The notes: generated by a model from the letters alone, not told the origin. Positions 1 to 11,479 are shown, numbered from the stretch's first letter. The stretch: DNA of 64,000 nucleotides from Ascaphus truei (GCA_036426205.1 WSYH01001184.1:58729-122728); one strand, 5' to 3'. Numbers and translations are program-made.

Positions 1-540
1 TTCTCTGCATTTGTGCAGCTTCCTATGTGAATTTTCATCAGGATTGGTTTTTCATCTGATATCCTAGTGTGTTATGTTATACTCACCTGTATACTTGCAT
101 CTCATGTCCATATTCTCCACAAAGTGTTTTGTGGGCCCACTTACCTATGGGCCATGGTTTGTTCACCATTACTCTGATACAGCTAGACACCATTATCAGA
201 TCCAGCTGTTAGGTGTACTTTCCTTGAACCACTCTTTTTACATCTCTTTATTCAGAGTTGGTCAATATCTTAGTTGCATTTGCAATTACTCATGCACTTG
301 TGCGTCCGTCCACTGTGATAGTATTGAGGAACCCCCCACCTCTTTTTATACTTTCTCCCCTGTTTTTATGTATCAATAAACTTTGTTATAGTTTTGGCTA
401 CACCTGTGTGCTCCCTTTTGGGATTCTTTTTGTTGCTTTTCATATTTCCCTTCCCTGGAGCACCGCTGACTTCCGTAAATTTTGTCTGGAATTATATGTC
501 AGCTTTTTTGGGTACCATTATTCTTATGGCGCGTATGCGG
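1..540. other. Unassigned intronic sequence
   Basis: AT-rich sequence downstream of the last recognised host exon on the minus strand. The open frames here have no recognisable motif or codon bias. I see no gene, terminal repeat or transposon domain. Confidence 0.5.
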
Positions 541-549
541 GTAATTCGT

Positions 550-554
550 TGGGT

Positions 555-592
<38 letters not shown>

Positions 593-690
593 TATACTTA
601 TATATATCTATATATATATAATATCTTAATACACAAGAAGTAAACGCCTACGCCAGCCAAAGTTATAAATTATTATATATATATATGTCA
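550..690. repeat. TA-dinucleotide microsatellite
   Basis: Interrupted (TA)n runs lie at about 550-632 and 675-688. The sequence is self-complementary and likely length-variable. The 31-residue Ile/Tyr-rich end of a reading frame here is simply translated TA repeat. Confidence 0.9.
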
Positions 691-739
691 AATAAAAAGA
701 TCACTTGTGAGCACATTCACATTGAACGCAGAGGCAGAG

Positions 740-1010
740 ACGCCGACATCTGTGGGTTCCATCGCAGCTTAAACAGCTGATCAACACCGCTCCAACACCA
801 AAGCAAAGATACTGGCATCTGTGGCTTCCATCACAGTTTACAGCTGATTTACACTGCTTCAAGACCGTGACAGAAACGCTGGTTCCTTTGGTTTTATTTT
901 CATCCCAGGCAACAGCTGATTCATCTCAGCATCAGGACGCTGATGTCCGTGGCTTCCATTGCAGCTCTTGGATTTGTATCCAACATGACAATAACTTCTG
1001 CTACACTGTG
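740..1010. repeat. Degenerate tandem repeat with 'tgtggcttccat' core
   Basis: The core 'catctgtggcttccatcaca' and the associated 'acagctgat' recur three times with substitutions (about 748, 817 and 938). Spacing is uneven, roughly 70 and 120 bp. I do not recognise the family. Confidence 0.5.
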
Positions 1011-1074
1011 AGTAGCATTTCACCATTGCGTGACACTAATATACCAACATTACTTGTATATATGTATGTACTGT

Positions 1075-1300
1075 ATGTAAGTCTTTATTTATATAGCGCC
1101 ATAAATGTACTTAGCGCTTCACAGTAGTACAGTAATACACGTGACAATCATCTAAATAACAAATAATACAAATAATAGATCATGGGAATTAGTGCTTCAG
1201 ACTTAAAAATTAACATTTAGAAAGAGGTGTCCCTGCTCCGAGGAGCTTACAATTTAATGGGTAGATATGAAGGACATATAGAGACAGTAGGAGGGCATTC
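1075..1300 (+). repeat. 'tatagcgcca' interspersed repeat
   Basis: It begins 'tttatatagcgccataaatg', continues 'agcgcttcaca', and has the phrase 'gtccctgctccgaggagctt' near 1228. This arrangement is familiar from amphibian and fish interspersed repeats. A truncated second copy with the same opening lies at about 61420-61465. The superfamily was not assigned. It sits in the intron downstream of the FHOD3 exon at 1547-1690. Confidence 0.55.
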
Positions 1301-1546
1301 AGGTAAGTGCATCTGCAAGGGGCCAAGCTTTATGTATCAGGTACACTTTACCCAATATTCACTATAGTGGTCTCTTTCCTTTATTTCAGAAGTCCATCAA
1401 GATTGCCTATTCCAACATATTTCAAATTAATATATTGGGACTATCTGTTATATTGTCTAGTTTTGCGCCCAATGTTATTTTTATTCTATATATCACATTT
1501 TACATGTGTTTAAATGTTTGTGGAATCAATAAAACAAAGAATATAC

Positions 1547-1690
1547 CTCATAAATGTTAAATTGTTCAACTAGATCCGAATCTGTTCCTTTCCTGTGTAA
1601 GTGTCTGCTCGAAATATTTTCCATGTCAAGTTCTTCTAGGGAGTCCAACATGTCATAAAAGGAATCCTGGTCTGGCAAACCTGCCAATGT
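1547..1690 (-). CDS. FHOD3: FHOD3-like formin exon D (FH3 region, most 3' exon in window)
   Basis: This 144-bp exon encodes 48 residues. On the minus strand it follows an acceptor (pyrimidine-rich tract, then 'tacttttag') and ends at a GTATAT donor. The peptide begins TLAGLPDQDSFYDMLDSLEE and ends with VEQFNIYE, with RKGTDSDL between. The family-typical segment linking 'LPDQDSFYD' and 'KGTDxDL' marks the end of the FH3 armadillo-like region in FHOD formins. These are Rho/ROCK-regulated actin-assembly proteins; FHOD3 acts at muscle sarcomeres. The exon starts in phase 0, directly continuous with exon C, which ends in 'LINK'. The next exon downstream would lie left of the window. Choosing FHOD3 over FHOD1 rests on residue resemblance in all four exons and is an inference. 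Confidence 0.87.
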
Positions 1691-2113
1691 CTAAAAGTAA
1701 AAGAAAATCAATAAAAAAGACTCTCAAAGACCATTTGCAAGGATATGCAGAAGCACATATGTGTCTACTTAGCACTTTTCTTTCTCTTCCAATTTGTCTA
1801 ATTTCTTAGGGGATTAGAAGTAAATGTTTTCACTTAAAATCGGCTTCAATTTATTTTCTTGTAAACACTATTTATCTTCACCTTAGTTGGTAAAAAAGCA
1901 GAAACATAATCCCAATAAATATATCTTATATGCATATGTACGAAATGACATGCGTGTGAGTAATTACTCAAAAAAATACTAATTAATGCCAAAACCTGTA
2001 GACCTGTAAAAGTAAACAGAGCAAAACCCAAAATGTTGAGGCGCATAAAAACGTTAACAAATGACAGAAAAATAACTAAGCAGCAGCAATCAATGTGTTA
2101 ATGCTATGTATAT
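1691..2113. other. Intronic sequence, nothing recognised
   Basis: AT-rich intron immediately upstream (minus sense) of exon D. I see only the polypyrimidine tract and acceptor adjoining 1690, and no repeat domain or further exon. Confidence 0.5.
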
Positions 2114-2740
2114 TGTGGCAGGATGGCCGTGGTTTGTGAGGCGGCAAACAGTTCTTCCAGGGAAATAATATTTTGTGGTTTTATTTGTCCACAATAATTA
2201 CAAACAGAATAGGCACACTGTCCATTTAAGGCTAACAAAGCATAAAACAAAAGTCTATTCCCTTTAGGGAGACTAACTAAAAGTAGGTAAGCCTATCTAA
2301 CTGTCTGGCTAGCTAAACTAGGTCCAGTCCAACAAGATGTGGAAATACAACTTGGCCTCTTACCTCGGAGCTCTGCTCCATTAGGGACAGTAGAAGTGTG
2401 AGTAGACCATGTGTCTTGTTAGTTCTCTCTCTCTGTGTCATGTTCATTCTCTCTCTCTGTCTTGTTTGTTCTCTCTCGGGCTTGTTCATATTCCCTCTCT
2501 CTCTCTCTCATTCTCGTTCGTTATATCTCTATCTGTCTTGTTAGTTCTCTCTCTCTCTTGTTCGTTCTCTCTCTCTTTCTTGTTCGTTCTCTCTCTCTTT
2601 CTTGTTCGTTCTCTCTCTCTTTCTTGTTTGTTCTCTCTCTCTTTCTTGTTCGTTCTCTCTCTCTTTCTTGTTCGTTCTCTCTCTCTTTCTTGTTCGTTCT
2701 CTCTCTAGAGAGGTTTTTCTTCTTCTCTTTTTAAAGCAGG
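2114..2740 (-). mobile_element. LTR (3' LTR position) of Gmr1-like gypsy element, with internal minisatellite
   Basis: The plus strand starts 'tgtggcaggatggcc', so on the minus strand the unit ends in CA, as an LTR should. It lies immediately downstream of the RNase H-side fragment of the minus-strand gypsy pol at 2750-6370, the position of a 3' LTR. The stretch 'aggcacactgtcc.tttaagg' at 2210-2232 recurs at 35362-35383 beside another integrase fragment, which supports an LTR family. The right boundary near 2740 is approximate. Confidence 0.6.
2409..2712 (+). repeat. 22-bp CT-rich minisatellite
   Basis: The unit 'ttcttgttcgttctctctct' (22 bp with its last two bases) repeats almost perfectly from about 2560 to 2705 and degenerately from 2409. 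Two overlapping 99-residue Ser/Leu/Phe-rich reading frames are shadows of this repeat. It lies inside the LTR. Confidence 0.9.
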
Positions 2741-3618
2741 CAAGCTGTACTAATTAGGTTCACCTGTTGATTGCCATACTACTAAGACAGGGTGACTACA
2801 GAGCGCTGTACGCAGGTCTACAAACACAGTCTCTGCGCTACTGCTCCATTTTACCACATTTGGTGCCCTTGCTTTTATTAAGTCTGAAAGCAGTGCAGCC
2901 CAGGTTGCAAAATGGGATATAAATTGCCTGTAGTAGCCCACAATACCTAGAAATGTCCTAATCTGTTTCTTTCTAAGGGGATTGGGCCAGTTCACAATGG
3001 CTTCTACTTTGTTGAGCTGGGATTTTACAGTCCCCCTACCCACAACATAGCTAAGAGATTTTGCTTCTGCCAACACGACTGAACATTTAGTTGGGTTGGC
3101 TGTAAGAGCCACCTCCCAAAAGGTTCTTCACACTGGCTCAACCTTTTGTAAATGTTATTCCCAATTTGGACTATGAACTACTACATTGTTTAAGTATGCT
3201 GAGGCATAGTTTGAGTGAGGCTGTAACAATTTATTAATTAACCTTTGTAAAGTTGCCGGTTCACCATGAAGGCCAAAGGGTCAAAGCAGTATACTGGAAA
3301 AGGCCATTAAGGGTGGAAAAAGCCATTTTCTCTTTCAACGACAGTTAACGGAATTGGCAAATATCCGTGTGTTAGATTTAAAGTGGTTAGAAAACGGACC
3401 CTTGCCAGTTTCTCAAGTCACTCATCCACTCAAGGCATGGTATTTGTATCAAACTTAGAAATATCATTGACTTTTCTAAAGTCATTACAAAACTGTATTC
3501 AGGCTTAGGTACCAAAACGATAGGGCTTGACCATTGACTATGTGACTCCTCAATTACCCCTAGACCCATCATATTCTTTACATTTGACTGAATAGCTCCA
3601 CTTCTGGCTTATGGGATT

Positions 3619-3993
3619 CTATAGGGTCTTCACTGTTATTTCTTGCTTGGTGACTAGATCATGGGAAACAACTGTAATTTTCCCTGGAAAGCTGGAAAAT
3701 ACACCCTTGTTTCTGTTAATCAATTTGACAGCTTCCCTGTGTTGATTGGGAGTGAGCTCTGTCAATATTCTAACTACTGGGTGCTCCACATTTCCAGATG
3801 TGTTAGCTACCACATTTAGACATACCACTCTATCCTTCCAGGACTTTAATAGATTTATATGGTAGATCTGTTCTACATTCCTCTGATCTGGCTGCCTAAC
3901 TTTATAGTTTACTGGGCCCACCTGTTCTATAATTTCATAAGGTTCTTGCCAATATAATAACAGCTTGCCTTCGGCTGTTGGAACAGGTACCAT
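3619..3993 (-). pseudogene. Gypsy integrase C-terminus joined to RT leader (fragment)
   Basis: This 124-residue open stretch begins at the GPY/F-like domain (YWQEPYEIIEQVGPVNYKVR), runs through HINLLKSWKDR, and continues into ELTPNQHREAVKLINRNKGVF. The last part is the spacer that precedes RT in this element group. Having integrase C-terminus and RT leader in one frame directly shows the IN-to-RT order. The next RT segment follows at 3572 after a frame break. Confidence 0.8.
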
Positions 3994-4420
3994 TACTTGA
4001 TCCCCTGGTCAAAAACTGTGAATGTCTGTTGTAAAGGCTCTGTTGGGCCGGCTGTGACTCTTCTAAGTGTTGTTGGACTATTGCAGAAATATGGGCAATG
4101 CATTCTTTCAAATTTTCTAGAAATTGGATAATATTCTTCCCTGGAACAGTCTGTTCCTCCCACTCGTCTTTGAGGCTATCTAGAATTCCCCTTGGGTGCC
4201 TCCATATAGGAGTTCAAAAGGGAAAAACCCTATAGAGGCCTGTGATACTTCTTGGACGGCAAACAAGAGATAAGAACACAAGGTGTCCCAGGTCTTCCAA
4301 TCACTACTAACTAACTTCCTCAAGAGTTTAACTCTCTACCAGTCCATCCGTTTGTGGGTGGTTGTGATGGGTGGGGTTAACCAGGCTATACAATAAAGGT
4401 TAAGCCCTCTGGTTACCCCT

Positions 4421-5632
4421 GAAACTGTGGGGTCCCTGGCAGCTAAATAGCACCATAAACCATGGACCAAGGATTATACATGTGAAAAATAAAGTGACCC
4501 CTGCTTTTTTCTGTTTTCATGTTCCCTTGGCCCTAAAACTGTGAAACTTTGTATGTGTAAGTTTTAGGTGGGGTATTTGGGTAGAAATACAATTAATTTG
4601 TTTGCAGGAGTTCAGGTGACTAAATTACCGGTAGTCCTTTCATTCTCCCGGGCAAGTAGGCATGATTTACCGGTACGCGGGGTGTATTACACAGAGGCAA
4701 CCCAGTGTCCCCCAGCCTCCTGAGCTTGGAGCCCAAATATCCCAAATCCATTTCCCTTATAAGTATATGGTTCCCCAAGGTAAATACTGTATTGAGGCCA
4801 TAGTTCAGAGGAGAGTATGTCCAGAGGTGAGACTGTTTGGTGGGCGAGGAAGGTGAATTGCAAGATCCGGAGAACAAAGGACACCCTGTGGGGACACCTT
4901 TTGTATCTGCCAGACTTGGTGGAGCCTGCCCAGCAGGTGCAAATGAGTTATCTGGGGGAGATACCGCTTGTAGGCGCTTCTCCCATTGGCTAAATCATAT
5001 TTCCCGCTCACCTGGCTTTTCGAGCCGGCTTGGCATGCCTCCTCCTCTGATGTCAGCCAAGAGACGAGCCCCTGTTTCTGTTGGCAAGTGGTATAGGGTT
5101 CCCACGCTCTGCTTGGTCGCTCCTCCTACCTCCATGCTAAGGAAATGACCAAGTCAGAGAAAAAGACCATCTTGTGGCTTGAATCGATGAAGCGAGGGAG
5201 GACTTTTCAAGTTGCTCTGTTCCAAATAGCAGAGCAACCAACTTTGTTTTGAAGCTAGGAAAGTCTGCTCTGCAGAGACTAAGTCTGACACGAGGACCAA
5301 GTTCTAATTTTAGAACGTAATAGTTGTGGTCAGGATTTTTTGCCGAAATCAGTTCCAGGACAATTAGAATGAGGTCCCAGTCAGGATTTTCTACAGAATC
5401 TCGGTCCAGGACAAGGTCCTGATCAGGGTAAGCCCTTGCAAGCGGACGCCCTGCACATAGGAAAGGCTAGATCTCAATTCTCAGACCCCAGAAGGTGTGT
5501 ATATTTCTGTATTTTCTATTTCTTTTGTGTTTCCGAGGTTTTATCCAAAACCCCATTTTATTTCACTGACTTGTTTTGCCTATTGAATGATCCCGGTATA
5601 AATTTGTAAAAGGTCCTGGTCTCCCATGACAG
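4421..5632. mobile_element. 1.2-kb LTR-like insertion in gypsy integrase
   Basis: The gypsy integrase frame is interrupted between core motif TDQGTQF (about 5700) and HPQTDG (about 4350). The insert can be read as TG...CA ('tgaaactgtgggg' to 'tcccatgaca'). It aligns by eye with 52617-53846: 'cccattggctaaatcatatt' matches 'tccattggccagttcaaatt', and 'gacgccctgcac' plus 'accccattttatt' are shared. Both copies look like long LTRs of one family. No convincing target-site duplication was seen, so the ends are approximate. Short open frames on both strands have no recognised domain. Confidence 0.6.
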
Positions 5633-6370
5633 TGGAAAATAGAGATTCTTAGGAACTTTATTTTTAGCTCTTGGTACAATTATCATAAACTGGGTGCCCT
5701 GATCTGTCAAAATTCCCTTCGGAATCCCGAATCGGGAACATTTCCTTAGCTATGGCTTTAGAGGAAGTATTACTTAAGGGTACTATTATCTCCAGATAGT
5801 TAGTGGCATAATCCATAATTACTACGATGTAGTAATGTCCTTTGGAAAAGGACCCACTGTATCATAGAAAGGATTTCAAACAGAACTTTAATAATCGGCA
5901 TAGGAATTAACAGAGCCCTCAAGTGTGGTCTGGGGGCTCTTAACTGCCACTATGGACAGGAGGCACAAAACATTTTTACTGCATTGTGTTTCCCTGACCA
6001 ATAAAACCTTTTAGGATTCTCTCCTGTATTTTCTCCACTCCAAGATAGCCACCCAACAAGTGAGAGCGTGCCAACTTTAGAACTTTCCTTACCAAACAAC
6101 TGGGTACTAACAATTTTTCTATTTCTTTGCCCTGCTCTTGGCTTACATGGTACAGTACAACAAATTATTTTTAATCCAAAAATAGGGATAGAAGTTCTTG
6201 GTTGTCGCTTATAACGGGACCCCATTAACTTTTACAGCTTGGCTAAACCCATTTAGCAACGGAGGATCATTAGCCTGTTCTCGTCCAAAATTACTTGGCG
6301 CAATTGATAGACTTCAAAAACGTCCTTTCTAGAGTTAGGCCAGTTAAATCTACAGTTAACATATTGTAGA

Positions 6371-6950
6371 ACAAAAAGTTCAGAGACCGGTGCTACAGAG
6401 TACTGTAAATACTGAGAGTATATAATTAATTGGTTGAGTCAAGACAAGATGATGCTTGTAAGGATATTTGATGGTCTTGTATATAAGTGATCTTGTGGTG
6501 AGTATATAACTTATATCAATATTCCGTTCAAGTATAGGGAGAACAAGATGAAGAGGCTTCTTAACTCTGTAGCGTGCTTCCAGCAAGTTGATATCCAGAT
6601 TGAAGTCCCAAATAGGGAAAAAAAAGGCGGTACACAGCAGCAATAATGATAAGGCTCAGCACATCAAAAATAGGTTAAAAACGATTTATTAGGCTTGGTG
6701 ATATCAAAGATGTTGGCAAAAGTTTCTCTGGCGTGTTTCATGCAACAGGGCCCTTTGTCAAAGAGTAAGCAGTTCTTCGTGGTCTCTCCCATTTTGTAGG
6801 CAACTGGAACAAACCAGAAACGGAAGTGACGTGGCGTGCAGCCAACACAAAGGCCAGATAAACAGTTTGAGGTGGAGGGAACCCACAAGGCGCACACAGT
6901 GCCAGACCCAGGATGGAGGCCAACATTGCAGGAAGCATGACACTTTATAA
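6371..6950 (-). mobile_element. Penelope-type terminal-repeat fragment
   Basis: The minus strand contains 'tttgacaaagggccctgttg' followed by 'catgaaacac', the 'tgataaa...gaaacgcg' arrangement seen in the other Penelope-associated inserts of this window (15990, 20130, 20730, 45630, 61850). No GIY-YIG or RT coding is left here. It abuts the 5' side of the gypsy integrase fragment. Confidence 0.45.
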
Positions 6951-7186
6951 AAACAAAGTTAGCTCAAGTGAGTAGTAACAGAAAATTTATAAAAATGGAA
7001 ACATTAAAAACAATTGCCAATGTTAAATTGAATCTAACGGTATTAGTATTAATGTCTACATACTCAGAAATAGAGTTTATATGTGTGTAAGGGTATTAAG
7101 GTATTGTTTGTGCCTGGATATTAACAAACGCCATACATGATATCTAGAAGCATAGGATAATCAATATAACGACATGTCATGAGGAT

Positions 7187-7720
7187 TGTAACAGGGACTT
7201 ATCACTGTTGGAGAGAAACTAAATCCTCTAAATCCAGCAGTGTGCTGGTTAATTGCATGCAGGCAATCAAGCAGACTCCACCTGGTTGATTAGGACTTTT
7301 AGAAAAAGCTTTGTCTGAGAAACAGGAAGGAGATTCCTTAGCTCACAATGGAGCTGACATAAGGAAAAGGAGGGCTGTGTTCTGGGAGCAAGACAAAAGG
7401 GGACCAGACCTCTATGCCTGGACCTTCAAGCAGATGCCTTCCCGGACACCACTGACTTGAAGGGCCACCTGCGTTAAGGTACCGCTGATACTTTGGGGTG
7501 ATAAGTGGGTAAGGGGCTTTCCCCCACTCTTTCCCCCCCTCCCCCTTGCCTTGCAGAGAGGGACTGGGGAAGTAAGTTAGCCCTTACACAGGGATAGGTG
7601 TTTATTGTTTTATGTATATTTTTGTTTGCTGTATTGTTTAAAGGAACAGGCAATAAGGACTTATTTTAATTTCACCTTTAAAACGGTCTTTATTGCATGT
7701 CACTGCACACATCTCTTACA
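7187..7720 (+). mobile_element. 5' LTR of coiled-coil-encoding LTR element
   Basis: It starts TGTAACAGGGACTTATCACT and ends CTTACA at 7720. The opening 95 bp is repeated at 11032-11126 right after a purine-rich tract ('caggggaggt'), as expected for a 3' LTR. Directly after 7720 comes 'tgtgtcagaag(t)tgggat', complementary to the 3' end of tRNA-Leu apart from one inserted base and a mutated first triplet, so it is a plausible primer-binding site. Confidence 0.75.
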
Positions 7721-10700
7721 TATGTGTCAGAAGTTGGGATGAGAGGTGGCCCTTCAAGTTCAAAAGGTCCACGGGGACTGCCTGCGAAAATGTTTGTGCT
7801 TTTGCCTGCATAAGTTCCTGCAACAGTCTGAGCAACAAAACACGTGCAGAAGTGACCAGAATTAAAGGGCTACACATCCAGACAGGAAAACTACACTGCA
7901 CTGGAGAAAGCCACAACGCCACAGTTTGACTGGGAGGACTGCAACAGACGGTGACCCACACGAGGGACTGATTCTGTGACCAGAGTCTACCCCACCAATT
8001 GTGAAGGAAAAAAAACCCATGGGTTTTAAAATGGCTGCCCAGCTGAAGTCAAATACAGACTGCATGAATGTGGAAGAAAATGTGTTCCTGGTGCAAAGAG
8101 CCCCGCCACATGGAGCAGTGTCCCTTCAGGCCTTATTCGGATGATGAGGAAGATCCCTATGTGGCTCCAGAAAAAGGGCAACAGCCAAATAAATATTTTT
8201 TTTCAACAAGCCAAGGAACTGCAGCAGCAAGCAATGGGCTGTGGTCACAAGGAAGTTACAGAAGTTTTACTTGGCAAGTACACATCCAGTATCACTGATG
8301 AGAAAGAATGTGTGCACAGTACTGCTAATGTTTCAAAACATACCAAAGGAAAGAAGAACAAGTCTACAGAGACGTCTGTGAGAGCTACAAACTCTGCAAG
8401 CAAAGTCTACCCACCTGTAGGACTACCAGATGGGGTTTTAGCGAATACAGTGAAATCAGCTGCAATAGCGCCTTCCGAGGTCAGGAAGAAAAATACACCT
8501 GATACCAGCAAAATGGAGGACAAGATGCAGAGTTTCTGTAATGAACCCTACCACACGGTAGAGTGGCCCTTCCAGTCCTATGAGGATAAGGATGAAGATA
8601 TCGCTTATGGGGAATCTGAAACAAGACATACCCACAAACACCCCTAGGATGGTGGAGGTGCCTTAACTCGGTACGCACCAAACAAACAGGTCTATATGAC
8701 CCTGAAAATTCCTGCCAGCTAATACAATTGCAAGAAAAGCATTGTCGATGCTGTGGAACTGCTGAAGTTTCAAACCTAGAAGGAGACCCCAGTACCAATG
8801 ATGAAATGGAGTCGTCCAAAGCAAAAAGGCGGAAAAAGAAAAGAGGTTCTCCAATTACCATGGAAGGATCACACACGTCCGCAGATCCCGTGGAGGAAAA
8901 GGGGGCTGAGATGCCCTGCAGCCTAGAGGGCCAAAGGCAGGAGTCGTGTACCACAAAGAAGTGCCTGTCTGGTGCTGACAGTGAGAAACCCTCAAACTAT
9001 ACCACGGAAGAGGAGCCAGAACAAATAAGTGACTATCCCTTGACCAGCCCTGAAGATGCCATAAAAAATACCAGGCAGGACTCTAATCTCCTCTGCAAAT
9101 GATTGAAACAGGAAATAGAACCTAATGCCAAGCTACAGAGTGATCTGTTCTCAATCGCCTTTGTCTTTGGGACAGTGATGAACATGGAGCGTCGCTTACG
9201 TAGTGACTTAGAGGACCAGATGACTGAGCTGAAGACAGCGAACACTACTATTTCCTCCATGGTCAAGAAATAGACCCGCTCGGACGTAGTTATTGCTGAC
9301 TTGCAGCAGAAACAGGAGGAGGTTAAATAAAAGGCCCTCTGTCTCAGTGTACAGCTTGGACTAACTCAGAAGGAGTCGCTCAGTCTCAGTGCAGGGCTCG
9401 GAGGCTCTCAAAAAGGAGGTTGACCACCTCAGTATGAACCTCGAAGTCTCTCGAACAGAGATTCGCAGTCTCCGTGCCGGGCTGGAAGTCTTCCAGAAAG
9501 TGTTTCACAGCCTAGGTACCGAGTGGGAGATCTTCTAGAAAGAAGTCCATACACTCAAGTTAGAGATGGATATTTCTCGCCAGGAGGTTAACAGTATCCG
9601 GACAGAGGTGGACATATCGTAGAATGAGGTTCATACTCTCCACATAGAACTGGATGACTCACACCAAGCGGTCAGCAATTGCCGCACAGAACTGGAAGTC
9701 TCTAAAAATGAACTTCAGATTCTCGCTGAGGCATTGGACTTCTCTCAAAAAGACGTTTGCAGGCTTAATATGGATATTAAAGTCTCTCAGAAGGTGCTTC
9801 GTACCCTCAACCTAGAGATAGAAGTCTCACGCCAAAAGACCAGGAGTCTCAACTCAGAAGTGCGTAAATGGAAGGAGGACTACAAGGAGGCCCTGAAAAT
9901 TATAGACTATAAAAAGATAAAATACCAGCCTGAAAGAGGTAAATTCTGATTTGACTGACCATGTCAGTGAAATGAATAGCAAGCTTCATGAGCTAGAAAA
10001 AAGGAATAGACTACTGGAAGATGAAAAGTTTAAAGCATTGGAACAACGCACACAAGCAGAGCACCTACTGTATTGCAGAACCAACTGCAAGGTCTGCGTA
10101 CGCACCGTCAGAATGCCAAGGAGAAGCAGCAAACTCTGCAGGAAGAAAACCTACAGGTTGGTAAAGAAGTACAAGTGCTGCAGGAACGGATGATTAACCA
10201 GTGTGTCCCCGCTTAGCAGCATGAGGAACTAAAGGCTACCCTGAACAAGACCAGATTTTCGCTGGAGGCCAAGCTTAGAGGCCAGGTGACTCGGTACAAG
10301 AGAGAGCACAAGAAGGTCCAGAAACTGAGGCAAGCAGCGGCGGCCCTAGCTGAGAAATTCACAGTGCTCCACATAGATCAGAAATAGAGAAAAGGAAACA
10401 GATTTAAGCCTTGCTCTGAGTTAACTGGGAGATGTGGAATCGCAAATCAATTCAAAAGAAGCTGAACTGGAAACTGCTAAAGTGCAGAAGGACAGGATCA
10501 AGAGCTGAAAACTCAAATAGCTAATCTTGAACACTCCTTAAGTGATACCATGAAATGGCATGAGTCAGGATAGTAGAAATAGATTGCGGACATCAGACAG
10601 AATTTAAAAGTAAGCTGACCGAGGCTTTGCAAGACCTCAGCAGGGGTTACAAGGAATGGACATTTAGTGCTAAATTAGAGTCCATGGAAAAGATGGCGAG

Positions 10701-11031
10701 AGAAAGCTATTTGCGTAAACGCTCTGTGACTGTCGCCATACAGTCTGCCTACAAAGAGAGGATCACCCGACGCAGGGAAAATCTCATGACCACGCGGTCA
10801 ATAGAAAGACTGTACTTGGAAAAAGTCCTCCTAGAGCAACTGAGGAGTGCTGATCTCAAGAACCTTCTGGAAGAGACACTAATAACCTGGAGAAAGGGCT
10901 CCAACCCCAACAGGATTGATGGTTCTCATACTCCATTCACTCTCATTCAAGCCGCATAAATATCTTGAGGGAGAGTGGAAGGATGGGCTTTGGCCGTGGT
11001 AAGCCCGAGCTTTCCACAAACAGGGGAGGTA
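7721..11031 (+). pseudogene. Zinc-knuckle-like and long coiled-coil protein carried by LTR element (degenerate)
   Basis: There is no pol, protease or integrase between the LTRs. The readable frames give CSWCKEPRHMEQC at about 8083-8121 (C-x2-C-x4-H-x3-C, near a CCHC knuckle), followed by an acidic run. A degenerate second copy is FCNEPYHTVEWPFQSY (about 8530-8580), with a possible third at KHCRCCG (about 8738). Next come a Lys/Glu-rich linker and a coiled coil made of at least ten 14-residue units of the form LEVSxxEVxxLRTE (about 9340-9880). An Arg-rich C-terminal helix region ends with a stop at 10957. Several stops and frameshifts show it is no longer coding. A non-autonomous gag or a captured host gene are both possible; I do not recognise a source. 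Confidence 0.6.
9345..9880 (+). repeat. 42-bp coding minisatellite (14-residue coiled-coil units)
   Basis: About twelve successive units of 42 bp, each starting near '(c/g)tggaagtctctc', encode two heptads per unit with Leu/Val/Ile at core positions. Units differ at many sites but keep length almost exactly, so the reading frame was conserved while the array diverged. A few in-frame stops (near 9536 and 9619) are later mutations. Confidence 0.8.
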
Positions 11032-11127
11032 TGTAACAGGGACTTATCACTGTTGGAGAGAAACTGCCTCTAAATCCAGCAGTGTGCTTGTTAATTGCAC
11101 ACAGGCAATCAACCAGACTCCACCTAG
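11032..11127 (+). mobile_element. Truncated 3' LTR
   Basis: Matches the first 95 bp of the 7187 LTR with a few changes, then breaks off after 'agactccacct'. The next 28 bp (11127-11154) are the reverse complement of the start of the solo LTR at 11847, so a rearrangement or second insertion removed the rest. Confidence 0.7.
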
Positions 11128-11479
11128 GAGCAGGATGTCTAGGAGACCCTGAGAGGGTGATGGTGTGGGATAATAGGTAAAAAAAATGGTTTAACATGGA
11201 GGGGGAGATAGGGGGTGGTACTAGGTTAATGTTCTGCATCTCTGAACCTATGGGACATAGACCTAGGGAGATATGGGGGGACGTTTGGGAACGTCTGAGA
11301 AAGAATATTCTGGAATGAACATAGTGCAGCTTATTATTAGAAGGAGGCAATGATGAGTCCTGGAAATGTCTCTGATTCCTACATGCTACATTGCTGCCTT
11401 TGTCGTGTATTCCCCGGCTGCCTTATAATAGGTGGAAATTATATTTGAGCTTTTAATATATCCTATTTCATCTGTTTGT

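Larger units (their letters stand above)
2750..6370 (-). mobile_element. Ty3/gypsy element, Gmr1-like, with integrase before reverse transcriptase
   Basis: Reading the minus strand from 6370: a degenerate integrase N-terminus (to about 5950, ending in a Cys-x2-Cys-like CASCP); integrase core with TDQGTQF at about 5700; a foreign insert at about 4421-5632; then core sequence HPQTDG near 4350 and SIGFFPFEL near 4210; a GPY/F-like C-terminus (3993-3619) with KVRQPDQRNVEQIYHINLLK; RT fragment GVIEESHSQWSSPIVLVPK (3572-3387); and the RT/RNase H boundary FLGIVGYYRQFISHF (3112-2750). Frameshifts and a missing RT middle make it dead. Integrase upstream of RT is the arrangement described for the Gmr1 group of deuterostome gypsy elements. 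Ordinary gypsy elements carry integrase last. Confidence 0.85.

Noticed and set aside
2409..2734. Tandem array as a CRISPR-like repeat
   Set aside because: Contiguous 22-bp CT-rich units with no unique spacers; a minisatellite in vertebrate DNA.
4396..5148. Host exon or gene between the integrase halves
   Set aside because: The stretch aligns with another LTR-like copy at 52.6-53.8 kb and has no splice-bounded coding segment.
8456..8954. 157-residue minus-strand frame in the LTR element
   Set aside because: Antisense of the zinc-knuckle/linker coding on the plus strand; no motif.
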